Part shown: positions 1 through 6,353 of the stretch, piece by piece
How the letters are laid out: each line of letters begins with the position of its first letter
Numbering within the stretch: position 1 is the first letter of the stretch
Assembly (NCBI GenBank): GCA_900547105.1
Contig: URFL01000002.1
Location: 1-64,000 of the forward strand
Length of the DNA stretch: 64,000 nt
Direction: 5' to 3'
Source of the DNA: an uncultured Oscillospiraceae bacterium
Lineage (GTDB): Bacteria; Bacillota; Clostridia; Oscillospirales; Acutalibacteraceae
Notes under the pieces: generated by a model
Database searches by the model: none
What the model was told of the DNA's origin: nothing
The model's input: the letters and a program-made list of their open reading frames with translations, nothing else
Position numbers and translations under genes: made by a program

Positions 1-28
1 TGCTTCGTATCGTGTATTTGCCAGCCAT
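1..28 (-). CDS. Start of an unidentified gene leaving the left edge
   Basis: An ATG on the minus strand (complement of 26-28) is preceded seven bases upstream by a strong GGAGG ribosome-binding site (complement of 36-40). It opens a frame that reads MAGKYTIRS before the window ends. A TATTAT sequence (complement of 47-52) lies just upstream but is too close to be a convincing promoter. Nine residues are not enough to name the product. The call rests only on the start codon and the Shine-Dalgarno sequence. Confidence 0.45.
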
Positions 29-57
29 AATTCCACCTCCATATCTATAATAGCATA

Positions 58-95
58 AAAATAATGGTAGGCACTTTCGTGTCTACCATTATTTT
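58..95. terminator. Hairpin terminator between the left-edge gene and the 172-aa gene
   Basis: Two 17-nt arms (58-74 and 79-95) pair throughout, with one G-T pair and a TTTC loop. The arms begin and end in A and T runs, so the hairpin could stop transcripts from either side. It lies just past the stop codon of the minus-strand gene at 136-654. Confidence 0.75.
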
Positions 96-135
96 ATCAC
101 TTCAGAGGCATAACGCCTCCGTCGGCTTTCTTCTT

Positions 136-654
136 TTACGATGCGCGATAGGTTCCCAGCTGGCGGCTGACATTCCATTGCACCACATGCCGCGGCACAC
201 GGTGCAGCGTGTTCAGGGCAGCGATCGCCTCTTCGGTGCCGATCGCCCCGATCAGGTGGATGCAGCGCTTTTGAAACGCGCAATCGTCATCCCATGCCAT
301 ATAGGACAGCGGCACAAACAGCGCCATATACAAGTAGCGCACGCTGGTCGCATCCGCCCGCTGCAGCAACAGCAAAATGTTTTCGTGCTGTGTATGCCAC
401 GAGCAGATAATCAACCGGTTGAGCAGCGGCAAAAATCGGTGCAGCGAACCGTCGGGGTGCACCATCTGCCACAGCAGCAGCGCATACACCAGACATTCCA
501 CCATATCGGCATCCCGCGCGGCGATGGCGGCGGACAGCTCGTTTTGCAGCCGCGCTTCCGCATGGTCGCTGTTCAGCTCCAACTGCGCGATCAGCGCCGA
601 TTCATCTATACCTCCGCTGAAATAGCGGTCAAACAACTGCTTGGTTCTATACAT
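136..654 (-). CDS. Unknown 172-aa protein
   Basis: I do not recognise this protein. It is 172 residues, predicted soluble, mostly helical and rich in leucine, alanine and histidine, with no signal peptide or membrane segment. The C-terminal part (about 120-165, including GTEEAIAALNTLHRV) has the look of a HEAT-type helical repeat, but a single unit is not diagnostic. The start is well supported: ATG at 654 has GGAAGGAG eight bases upstream. A possible TATAAT (complement of 788-793) lies about 135 bases upstream. The gene stands alone between two terminators next to a diguanylate cyclase gene. No function is proposed. Confidence 0.7.
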   Translation of the reverse strand: MYRTKQLFDRYFSGGIDESALIAQLELNSDHAEARLQNELSAAIAARDADMVECLVYALLLWQMVHPDGSLHRFLPLLNRLIICSWHTQHENILLLLQRADATSVRYLYMALFVPLSYMAWDDDCAFQKRCIHLIGAIGTEEAIAALNTLHRVPRHVVQWNVSRQLGTYRAS

Positions 655-947
655 CGCAAACTCCTTCCCGGACCGTTTTTGCCGGCGACGATAGACAGCG
701 GCAGACAGCTTTAGCCAACAGGTCGATTTTTGTCTGTTTGGGGCGATGCACCCGCCGCTTTATGGGTTTATCAAAAAGGTTGCTTCTATTATAGTACGGT
801 GGGCGGTAGACTTTTCGTTGGTTTTGCTTGTTTGTTTTTGTTGGTTTTCGTTGGTTTGTGTTGAAACGTGTCCAGCGAATGGGCAATCTCGGTGCCGTTA
901 GCAAGTATACGCCCTTTTGTACTCTCTCAAATAAGATGCCCGCACAC
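655..947. other. Intergenic stretch with T/G-rich low-complexity tract
   Basis: This stretch lies upstream of the 172-aa gene. It contains a possible minus-strand -10 TATAAT (complement of 788-793) and a repetitive GTTTG/GTTGG tract at about 818-862. No open frame in it has a credible ribosome-binding site. Confidence 0.5.
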
Positions 948-985
948 AAAAAGCCGTCCGGCGCAACAGCACCGGACGGCTTTTT
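948..985. terminator. Terminator after the first GGDEF gene
   Basis: Perfect 14-bp arms (948-961 and 972-985, AAAAAGCCGTCCGG and its complement) surround a 10-nt loop. The stem starts with A and ends with T, so it can act in both directions. It follows the stop codon of the minus-strand gene at 1005. Confidence 0.85.
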
Positions 986-1004
986 GGTTCTCTATCACAT
1001 ATTT

Positions 1005-2099
1005 TCACGCTGACAAGAAGAGCGAGCAGGTGGTCACTTGGTTTTTGCCGCTCGTTTTGGATGCATACAACGCCCGATCCGCGTGTTCGATCACATCGTG
1101 TATGGTGATGTGGGACAGATCGCTCGCGGTGCACACGCCGGCACTGATGGTCACATGGATCTCTTCCTCCGCGCACCGAATCAGCGTTTGTTCCACCCTT
1201 TGCCGAATCTGTTCCGCCACCTCCGTGGCGTTGTGCTCGCATTGCATAATCAGCAAAAATTCCTCGCCGCCCCACCGGCAGCAATGGCAATGGTCGCACA
1301 TAATCGCCAGCGGCACCGACGCCACTGTTTTCAAAACCTCATCCCCACATTCGTGACCGTAGACATCGTTGACCGCCTTAAAGTTATCAATATCAAACAA
1401 GATCACCGATACATGGTGGTGGCTTTGTCCGGAAAACGCCTTGTCCATATATTCTTTAATGCCGTATCGGTTATACAGCCCGGTCAGTGCATCGTGCCGG
1501 TACAGATACCGGTACTCCTGCTTCGCCGTTTCCAGCTGTGTCTGCGTTTCCCGACGCACCAGCTCTATCAACAGCGAGATCAAAAACACCGACAAATACA
1601 AAAACGGGAACCGCAGCATAAATTCGTCGGTGTACGCATACAGCAGCAAGCTTCTGCCAACCGGTGTCCAAAACAGGAAAATCATCATCACAAACGCCAG
1701 ACAGCAAAACGCGCTTCCGCGTTTGACGCGAAAAATCAGCATCGCAAAGCTGGGAATCAAACAGATCCAAAGCGCGCTGAACCCGTTGGGAATACCGCTG
1801 ATGAAGAAAAACAGCAGCAGCAACAAGGATTCCGCACCAAACATACTGAAAATCACGCTTTCGCGCATGTGTGCGCCATGCAGCAGCAACACATTGCCAA
1901 GACAGACAACAGAAAAGATCAGCGTGGCTGCCAGCAACACATACTCGGCGGTAAAATAGTTGACGATCGACATCACCAGCGATGTCAGCGACAGCGTGAT
2001 ATTCAAAAAATAAAACAACACCCGCCGCCGCAAATTGTCCGAGACAATAGCCTCCTTGATGTTTTGCATCATTTTTTCATATGCCCGTGTCACTGCCAT
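1005..2099 (-). CDS. Membrane-bound GGDEF diguanylate cyclase
   Basis: A probable diguanylate cyclase making cyclic di-GMP from two GTP at the membrane. The N-terminal half (about residues 20-190) is a series of hydrophobic segments, roughly six helices, of no sensor family I can name. The C-terminal half is a GGDEF domain with LFDIDNFKAVNDVYGH and the active-site motif WGGEEF near residue 277. No RxxD inhibitory site is seen upstream of GGEEF, so product feedback may be missing. The frame is open to a TTG at 2153. I chose the ATG at 2099 because a TATAAT (complement of 2165-2170) would leave the TTG leaderless and because GGTGGGGG precedes the ATG. The gene is divergent from a second GGDEF gene. 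Confidence 0.88.
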   Translation of the reverse strand: MAVTRAYEKMMQNIKEAIVSDNLRRRVLFYFLNITLSLTSLVMSIVNYFTAEYVLLAATLIFSVVCLGNVLLLHGAHMRESVIFSMFGAESLLLLLFFFISGIPNGFSALWICLIPSFAMLIFRVKRGSAFCCLAFVMMIFLFWTPVGRSLLLYAYTDEFMLRFPFLYLSVFLISLLIELVRRETQTQLETAKQEYRYLYRHDALTGLYNRYGIKEYMDKAFSGQSHHHVSVILFDIDNFKAVNDVYGHECGDEVLKTVASVPLAIMCDHCHCCRWGGEEFLLIMQCEHNATEVAEQIRQRVEQTLIRCAEEEIHVTISAGVCTASDLSHITIHDVIEHADRALYASKTSGKNQVTTCSLFLSA

Positions 2100-2340
2100 T
2101 ATGCGCTGCCCCCACCGTTGGTTTCCCGGTTGTTTCTTTGCCGCAACAAACAACCTTGCCGTTTATTATACCATATATTGTCGATATGCCACGACTCCGG
2201 GCGCAAAATGTCGATTTTTCGGCGTGAAATGTCGCACACGAAGCCGCGTCCGCCTGTGCGCCGTTGAAGGGCGTTTCCTGTGTTGTTCTCCGACAAACAG
2301 GACACCGCAAACAGACTTTTGAAAAAATTTTACAAAGATA

Positions 2341-2368
2341 TTGTGTTTCCCACAATCTGATATATAAT
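2341..2368 (+). promoter_or_regulatory. Promoter of the second GGDEF gene
   Basis: TTGTGT (2341-2346), a 16-base spacer and TATAAT (2363-2368) precede the plus-strand GGDEF gene by about 80 bases. The divergent first GGDEF gene has its own TATAAT (complement of 2165-2170) in the same intergenic region. Confidence 0.6.
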
Positions 2369-2451
2369 GAAAGGGACAGTAAGCCAAACAAAATCAACAA
2401 CCGCTTGTCACACAGGCGTTGCAACCTATACAAGCAGGAGGCATCACGGTC

Positions 2452-3519
2452 ATGGAACTGTATACTGCCATTGTACTCATCACGGTTGCCCTTTTGGGTG
2501 TAACCATCGTGGACATTCGTTCCAACCGCGTCATTGATCATCAACTGAAGAGAAACAGCATTGTAACCTGTTTATTGATTGGTTTGGCAATCTTTTTTGA
2601 ATGGGCCGGTATCAAAGCCAACCATATGGATGTGTCGTGGATCTTTCTGCACAAGCTGGTAAAGCTGGCCGAATTTTGCATAGCGCCATTTTTGGGAGTC
2701 ATGGCAAGCATCAGTTACAGTCATATCAAGCACCCCAAACCCATAGTGGCGCTTTTGGCTGCTCATATCATTTTTGAGATCGCGGCATTAAAATACGGAT
2801 GGATCATTCGCATAGACAGCGCCAATCAATATCACCGCGGCTATTTGTATGTTGTCTACATTGCGGTTTTCTCGGCTTCGATTCTGTATTGCTTCATTTC
2901 GATTGTCCGCGAAGAGATCCGGCACTACGCCAAACCCTCACCGGTATTGATGGCCACCCTTCTTTTTATCGCTTTGGGAATCGGCATACAGATGCTCTAC
3001 TCCGATTTGCGCGTGGATTATATGTGCGTGGCTATGGGCAATTATTTCTTGTATAACCATCGCTGCAAAACCATTCTGCAACTGGATGGACTGACCCACC
3101 TGCTTAGCCGTCGGTGCTATGAAAAGGATATCGAAAAGCTCGGATCCCCCACCATGATTCTCAACATGGATGTCAATCGGTTTAAGCAAATCAACGACAC
3201 ATACGGACACACCGTCGGCGATTACTATTTGAAAGCCATCGCAGACGTGATTCGCGATACATATGGCAAATACGGCTCTTGTTATCGCTGTGGCGGCGAT
3301 GAATTTTGCGTATTGTTAACCAAAAGCATCGATCGCACACAAGAGTTGAACCGGCTTTTCGAAAATCGGATTCAAAAGAAGCAACAGCAAGACAACAGAT
3401 TTCCCGGTGTTTCCATCGGGTTCGCCCTTTATGATAGCCAAAAAGGGCATATCCAAGCCGCTGTGGAAGAAGCGGACAACATGATGTACAGTATGAAAAA
3501 GATGCACAAGATGCCTTAA
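2452..3519 (+). CDS. Second membrane-bound GGDEF diguanylate cyclase
   Basis: A 355-residue probable diguanylate cyclase. The first 200 or so residues contain several hydrophobic helices (for example LYTAIVLITVALLGVTIV at the start). The GGDEF domain follows, with LDGLTHLLSRRCYEKD, NMDVNRFKQINDTYGH and a canonical GGDEF at residues 281-285. As in its divergent neighbour, no RxxD inhibitory site lies five residues before GGDEF. The start is ATG 2452, ten bases after AGGAGG. The two cyclases differ in their membrane halves, so they probably sense different inputs while feeding the same c-di-GMP pool. Base composition is lower in GC than the housekeeping genes to the right. Confidence 0.9.
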   Translation: MELYTAIVLITVALLGVTIVDIRSNRVIDHQLKRNSIVTCLLIGLAIFFEWAGIKANHMDVSWIFLHKLVKLAEFCIAPFLGVMASISYSHIKHPKPIVALLAAHIIFEIAALKYGWIIRIDSANQYHRGYLYVVYIAVFSASILYCFISIVREEIRHYAKPSPVLMATLLFIALGIGIQMLYSDLRVDYMCVAMGNYFLYNHRCKTILQLDGLTHLLSRRCYEKDIEKLGSPTMILNMDVNRFKQINDTYGHTVGDYYLKAIADVIRDTYGKYGSCYRCGGDEFCVLLTKSIDRTQELNRLFENRIQKKQQQDNRFPGVSIGFALYDSQKGHIQAAVEEADNMMYSMKKMHKMP

Positions 3520-3540
3520 CCGACAGAAAACATGCCATAC

Positions 3541-3582
3541 AAGCCAGGACGGGATGCCGCTGGGCGTCCCGTCCTGGCTTTA
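3541..3582 (+). terminator. Terminator of the second GGDEF gene
   Basis: A long hairpin (arms 3541-3558 and 3563-3580, 18 bp with one mismatch, GCTG loop) follows the stop codon by 21 bases and separates this gene from the retron. Confidence 0.85.
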
Positions 3583-3656
3583 GTCTTTCGTTCCACAAGC
3601 ATGTCCCAAAAACAGCGCATCACTCTTGCTATACTCTAAGCGCAAAAAGGACTGCA

Positions 3657-3685
3657 TTGACTTTTGCCTCGAATAGGTCTATTAT
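3657..3685 (+). promoter_or_regulatory. Promoter of the retron non-coding RNA
   Basis: TTGACT (3657-3662), a 17-base spacer and TATTAT (3680-3685). The expected start, seven bases after the -10 box, is 3692. That is exactly the first base of the a1 repeat of the retron RNA. Confidence 0.8.
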
Positions 3686-3691
3686 TAGCCC

Positions 3692-3894
3692 ATAAGCCCT
3701 TTGCAGTAGCGCACATCTTAAAGCGTGGCTTTGAGAGGGACGGCGAGTCGCCGCCCTGTTTTTCCAAGGGAGTCAGCACCTCGCCGTTGGCAAGGTGCCA
3801 ACCCGATAACGCTTCGACGAACTGGGGAATAACTTCGTTATATACGAGTTCGCCTACGCTTATATCGGGTCATTTTGTACTGCAAAGGGCTTAT
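3692..3894 (+). ncRNA. Retron msr-msd RNA
   Basis: This is the template and primer RNA for multicopy single-stranded DNA. The ends are a perfect 17-base inverted pair: a1 (3692-3708) ATAAGCCCTTTGCAGTA and a2 (3878-3894). Directly after a1 comes the expected branch site, AGC at 3708-3710 with G3709 as the probable 2'-5' branching guanosine. The msr part has three hairpins: 3720-3732 (AAAGC, GTG loop), 3736-3757 (AGGG-CGGCG, AGT loop) and 3776-3798 (GCACCT-GCC). The msd part is one long imperfect stem, 3801-3870, with an 8-bp base ACCCGATA, an inner CGAACT/AGTTCG stem and an ATAAC-TTC-GTTAT tip. The reverse transcriptase starts 20 bases downstream. The layout is that of known retrons; the exact msDNA ends are inferred. 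Confidence 0.88.
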
Positions 3895-3914
3895 CTTTTT
3901 TTGGTGGTGAGCAT

Positions 3915-5000
3915 ATGCATATAGATAACAACCACATATCCTTTCGGTTCTGCGATGCCGCATTTTTGAAAAAGTTCGGCTTGGCCGAAGCCACCCAAAT
4001 GGTGCTGGACTATCGCTCACAAAACGATTTGCCCTTTATTTACGATGCCTACCAGTTGGCCGATTTTTTCGCGATCAAAAGATCCCGACTGTTTGAGTTG
4101 ACCAAGAACACAAGCCAATATTACACCGCTTTTCAAATCAAAAAGAAAAACGGAAAAGCGCGTCAACTTTACGCACCATCGTCCCCGCTGAAATCCTGTC
4201 AGTCAACCATCAACCATCGGATTCTGAGTCATCTCCCTGTGTCGGAATACGCCACCGCCTATTGCAAAGGCTCAACCATATCCAAAAATGCCGCTCCCCA
4301 CATTGGAAAACGGCATCTCTTAAAATTGGATATAACCGATTTTTTCGGCAGCATTCGTTTTGACCAGGTATATTCCGCCGCTTTTAACACGCGGTATTTT
4401 CCGGTGCAGATCGGAACCATGCTGACGCAGCTTTGCTGTCTGGAGGATGTGTTGGTGCAGGGAGCACCCACATCCCCCGCGCTTTCCAACATTGTCATGT
4501 ACAATTTTGATAGCAACATCGGTCTCTGGTGCAAAAAGCACCAGATCGCCTATACGCGCTATTGCGATGATATGACATTTTCCGCCGACACGCCGCTTTA
4601 CCCGGTTTACAAGCGGGTAAAGGATATGCTCGAAAAGATGGGCATGGAATTAAACGAACAGAAAACACGGTTTATCAACAGCAACAACCGGCAAACCGTT
4701 ACCGGGCTCACCGTGAACGAAAAGCTTTCGGTTTCTGCCGATTACAAACGAGCTTTGCGGCAAGAGATTTATTATGCACTCAAATACGGTTTGACCGACA
4801 GTATGATCCACTCCGGCTGCACCGACTTTTTCTTGGGCGGTGAGCCGGACGCCGCGCTTTATCTGAGACATCTGCGCGGAAAAGTCAACTTTGTTCTTCA
4901 GGTGGAACCGCAAAACCAATGGTTTTTGCAAGCAAAAGAAGATTTGGATCCTCAAAATCCCAAAATCAACTGGTGTTTTCAGGAAAAGACGCGCAGATGA
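3915..5000 (+). CDS. Retron reverse transcriptase
   Basis: A 361-residue retron-type reverse transcriptase that would prime on its own RNA and make branched RNA-DNA. Visible blocks are: template-binding KNGKARQLYAP in the N-terminal third; the retron region-X signature NAAPH at 125-129; LDITDFF, which carries the first catalytic aspartate; QGAPTSPALSN; the active site YCDD at 216-219 (YADD is more usual); and the retron Y-region VTG at 262-264. The start ATG 3915 follows GGTGGTGAG. No accessory domain is fused: the length is that of an RT plus a C-terminal thumb. No effector gene follows before the repeats and tRNA operon, and the upstream GGDEF gene is closed off by a terminator. The assignment as a retron RT is very secure; its function (phage defence in most studied cases) is inferred. 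Confidence 0.94.
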   Translation: MHIDNNHISFRFCDAAFLKKFGLAEATQMVLDYRSQNDLPFIYDAYQLADFFAIKRSRLFELTKNTSQYYTAFQIKKKNGKARQLYAPSSPLKSCQSTINHRILSHLPVSEYATAYCKGSTISKNAAPHIGKRHLLKLDITDFFGSIRFDQVYSAAFNTRYFPVQIGTMLTQLCCLEDVLVQGAPTSPALSNIVMYNFDSNIGLWCKKHQIAYTRYCDDMTFSADTPLYPVYKRVKDMLEKMGMELNEQKTRFINSNNRQTVTGLTVNEKLSVSADYKRALRQEIYYALKYGLTDSMIHSGCTDFFLGGEPDAALYLRHLRGKVNFVLQVEPQNQWFLQAKEDLDPQNPKINWCFQEKTRR

Positions 5001-5024
5001 GCCTTTGCTGGGACAAACCGACTA

Positions 5025-5174
5025 TTTCTTTTGTTAGCCTACGCCCTCCCTTCCTCTGCCACCGGCAGCGGTCGGGCTAGGCATGGTTAACAGCCGCGAT
5101 GCGGCTGTTAACACAGACGCATCAACTCGAGCCAAGCAATGAAAACAAAAAAAGAACAGGACGCCTATTGGCGT
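5025..5174. repeat. 150-bp direct repeat, copy 1
   Basis: Identical base for base to 5327-5476 and starting 24 bases after the RT stop codon. It contains a perfect palindromic hairpin (12-bp arms 5086-5097 and 5101-5112, GTTAACAGCCGC). At its right end is the left arm, loop and five bases of the right arm of the tRNA-operon terminator, cut off after GGCGT. Copy 1 therefore carries a broken terminator. Confidence 0.95.
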
Positions 5175-5326
5175 TCAATAACTCTTATCGCAAATTAAGC
5201 GATGTTTATATGCCCTTGTTTTACAAATATGGTTTACAACAACTCCAATGCCAAAAGCAACCGCGCGACCCCAACAAAAAGAAATAGTCGTCTTGCTCGC
5301 AAAGGGTTTTGCTTCGCAACACTCCT
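5175..5326. other. 152-bp AT-richer spacer between the direct repeats
   Basis: This spacer is unique within the window and lower in GC than its surroundings. One reading frame runs in from copy 1 and encodes a lysine- and glutamine-rich tail (AFNNSYRKLSDVYMPLFYK and onward). It has no ribosome-binding site and I see no family resemblance, so it is more likely debris than a gene. Confidence 0.5.
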
Positions 5327-5476
5327 TTTCTTTTGTTAGCCTACGCCCTCCCTTCCTCTGCCACCGGCAGCGGTCGGGCTAGGCATGGTTAACAGCCGCG
5401 ATGCGGCTGTTAACACAGACGCATCAACTCGAGCCAAGCAATGAAAACAAAAAAAGAACAGGACGCCTATTGGCGT
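5327..5476. repeat. 150-bp direct repeat, copy 2
   Basis: A perfect copy of 5025-5174 with an offset of 302 bases. This copy is fused to an intact terminator of the tRNA-Asn operon, so it is probably the original. The palindrome at 5388-5414 shares the 13-mer GGTTAACAGCCGC with the anticodon arm of the adjacent tRNA-Asn gene. Confidence 0.95.
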
Positions 5477-5490
5477 CCTGTTCTTTTTTT
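5449..5490. terminator. Terminator of the tRNA/5S operon
   Basis: Perfect 12-bp stem (5456-5467 and 5472-5483, GAACAGGACGCC) with a TATT loop, flanked by A and T runs on both sides. It can therefore act bidirectionally. It directly follows the tRNA-Asn 3' end. Confidence 0.9.
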
Positions 5491-5565
5491 GGCTCCCCCT
5501 GTTGGGCTCGAACCAACGACCCTGCGGTTAACAGCCGCATGCTCTACCGACTGAGCTAAGGAGGA
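5490..5565 (-). tRNA. tRNA-Asn (GTT)
   Basis: A 76-nt minus-strand tRNA with the CCA end encoded. Acceptor arms TCCTCCT and AGGGGGA pair, the T loop GGTTCGAGCC is standard, and the anticodon loop CTGTTAA gives GTT (asparagine). It is the last gene of a tRNA-Lys / tRNA-Glu / 5S / tRNA-Asn operon. Confidence 0.95.
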
Positions 5566-5605
5566 ATGTGTATCAAGTAGCCAACGAATTGACTACTTGA
5601 CTTAT

Positions 5606-5721
5606 GTCGGCGTCTACCTATTTTCCCAGGCCGCTTCCAGCCAAGTATTTTCGGCGCAAGTGAGCTTAACTGCCGTGTTCGGTATGGGAACGGGTGTACC
5701 CTCACCGCTATCGGCACCGAC
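5606..5721 (-). rRNA. rrf: 5S ribosomal RNA
   Basis: About 116 nt on the minus strand with complementary ends (GTCGGTGCCGAT... and ...GACGCCGAC). The conserved 5S core includes CCGAACACGGCAGTTAAGC. It stands apart from 16S and 23S genes, embedded among tRNA genes. The exact ends are estimated from terminal-stem pairing. Confidence 0.93.
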
Positions 5722-5722
5722 T

Positions 5723-5798
5723 TGGTGACCCGTACGAGATTCGAACTCGTGTTGCCGGCGTGAGAGGCCGGAGTCTTAGGCCGCTTGACCAACGGGCC
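5723..5798 (-). tRNA. tRNA-Glu (CTC)
   Basis: A 76-nt minus-strand tRNA with CCA encoded. The acceptor stem GGCCCGT/ACGGGTC pairs. The anticodon stem CCGGC/GCCGG holds the loop CTCTCAC, giving CTC (glutamate, codon GAG). It lies two bases from the 5S RNA. Confidence 0.93.
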
Positions 5799-5801
5799 AA
5801 A

Positions 5802-5877
5802 TGGTGCGCCATCAGGGGCTCGAACCCGGGACACCCTGATTAAGAGTCAGGTGCTCTACCAACTGAGCTAATGGCGC
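5802..5877 (-). tRNA. tRNA-Lys (CTT)
   Basis: A 76-nt minus-strand tRNA with CCA encoded. The acceptor stem GCGCCAT/ATGGCGC pairs. The anticodon loop CTCTTAA gives CTT (lysine, codon AAG). It is the first gene of the tRNA/5S operon, three bases from tRNA-Glu. Confidence 0.94.
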
Positions 5878-5908
5878 ATATGGCACGATTTCGTCGAACC
5901 GCCCTAGT

Positions 5909-5937
5909 ATAATACACTATTCCGCCGAGGTTGTCAA
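5909..5937 (-). promoter_or_regulatory. Promoter of the tRNA/5S operon
   Basis: On the minus strand: TTGACA (complement of 5932-5937), a 17-base spacer and TATTAT (complement of 5909-5914), about 30 bases before tRNA-Lys. It is close to consensus, as expected for a stable-RNA operon. Confidence 0.85.
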
Positions 5938-6353
5938 GAGGTGCGGCACAAAATATTTTAATTTTTCTGCAAATACTCTTCCCCGCCAGCAGGGTGTTTA
6001 TGCAAGGCAACCGCCCCGCCCGGCAATCTTTTTTGCTGCCGCTTTTGCAAGGTTTAAGATTGTGCTAATTTACGATAAAATCGTGCTAATCGTCCATCTA
6101 ACAAAGAAACTTTCTGCTTTTTTATTTATAGTGATTTCATCCAATTTCTTCAAAGCACAAACGCACTGTACCATATATAAAGCACTGTACGCCACATAAA
6201 TACCATATATTTTTTATGCTTAACGCCTTTGAAACCCGTCAGCTTTTACGCGGATAATCTTCCATTTTCCAACACCACATGCTATACTTATTATACGTTT
6301 TCGAGGTATTATCGAAAACAATCGGTATGTAACCAGGAACGGAGGAGAAAAGT
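5938..6353. promoter_or_regulatory. AT-rich regulatory region of the fucosidase gene
   Basis: No gene is seen in these roughly 415 bases. Repeated elements suggest operators. GTGCTAAT occurs at 6062-6069 and 6083-6090, exactly two helical turns apart. GCACTGTAC recurs at 6163-6171 and 6182-6190, and ACCATATAT at 6170-6178 and 6202-6210. A palindrome GTTTTCGA-n7-TCGAAAAC (6297-6319) lies just after a possible -10 (TATACT 6283-6288 or TATTAT 6289-6294). GGAGGAG precedes the ATG at 6354. Regulation by a sugar-responsive factor is plausible but inferred. Confidence 0.5.

Noticed and set aside
647..949. A 100-residue frame on the minus strand upstream of the 172-aa gene
   Set aside because: It covers a low-complexity tract and the probable promoter, lacks a ribosome-binding site and shows no conserved pattern.
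3829..3852. Partial similarity of ATAACTTCGTTATATACGAG in the retron msd to a loxP site
   Set aside because: Only one arm-like stretch matches and the spacer and second arm do not. The sequence is fully explained as the tip of the msd stem, so it is taken as chance.
5099..5287. A 62-residue frame across direct repeat copy 1 and the spacer, considered as a retron effector
   Set aside because: Its first part is repeat and broken terminator sequence, it has no ribosome-binding site, and the tail shows no family resemblance.
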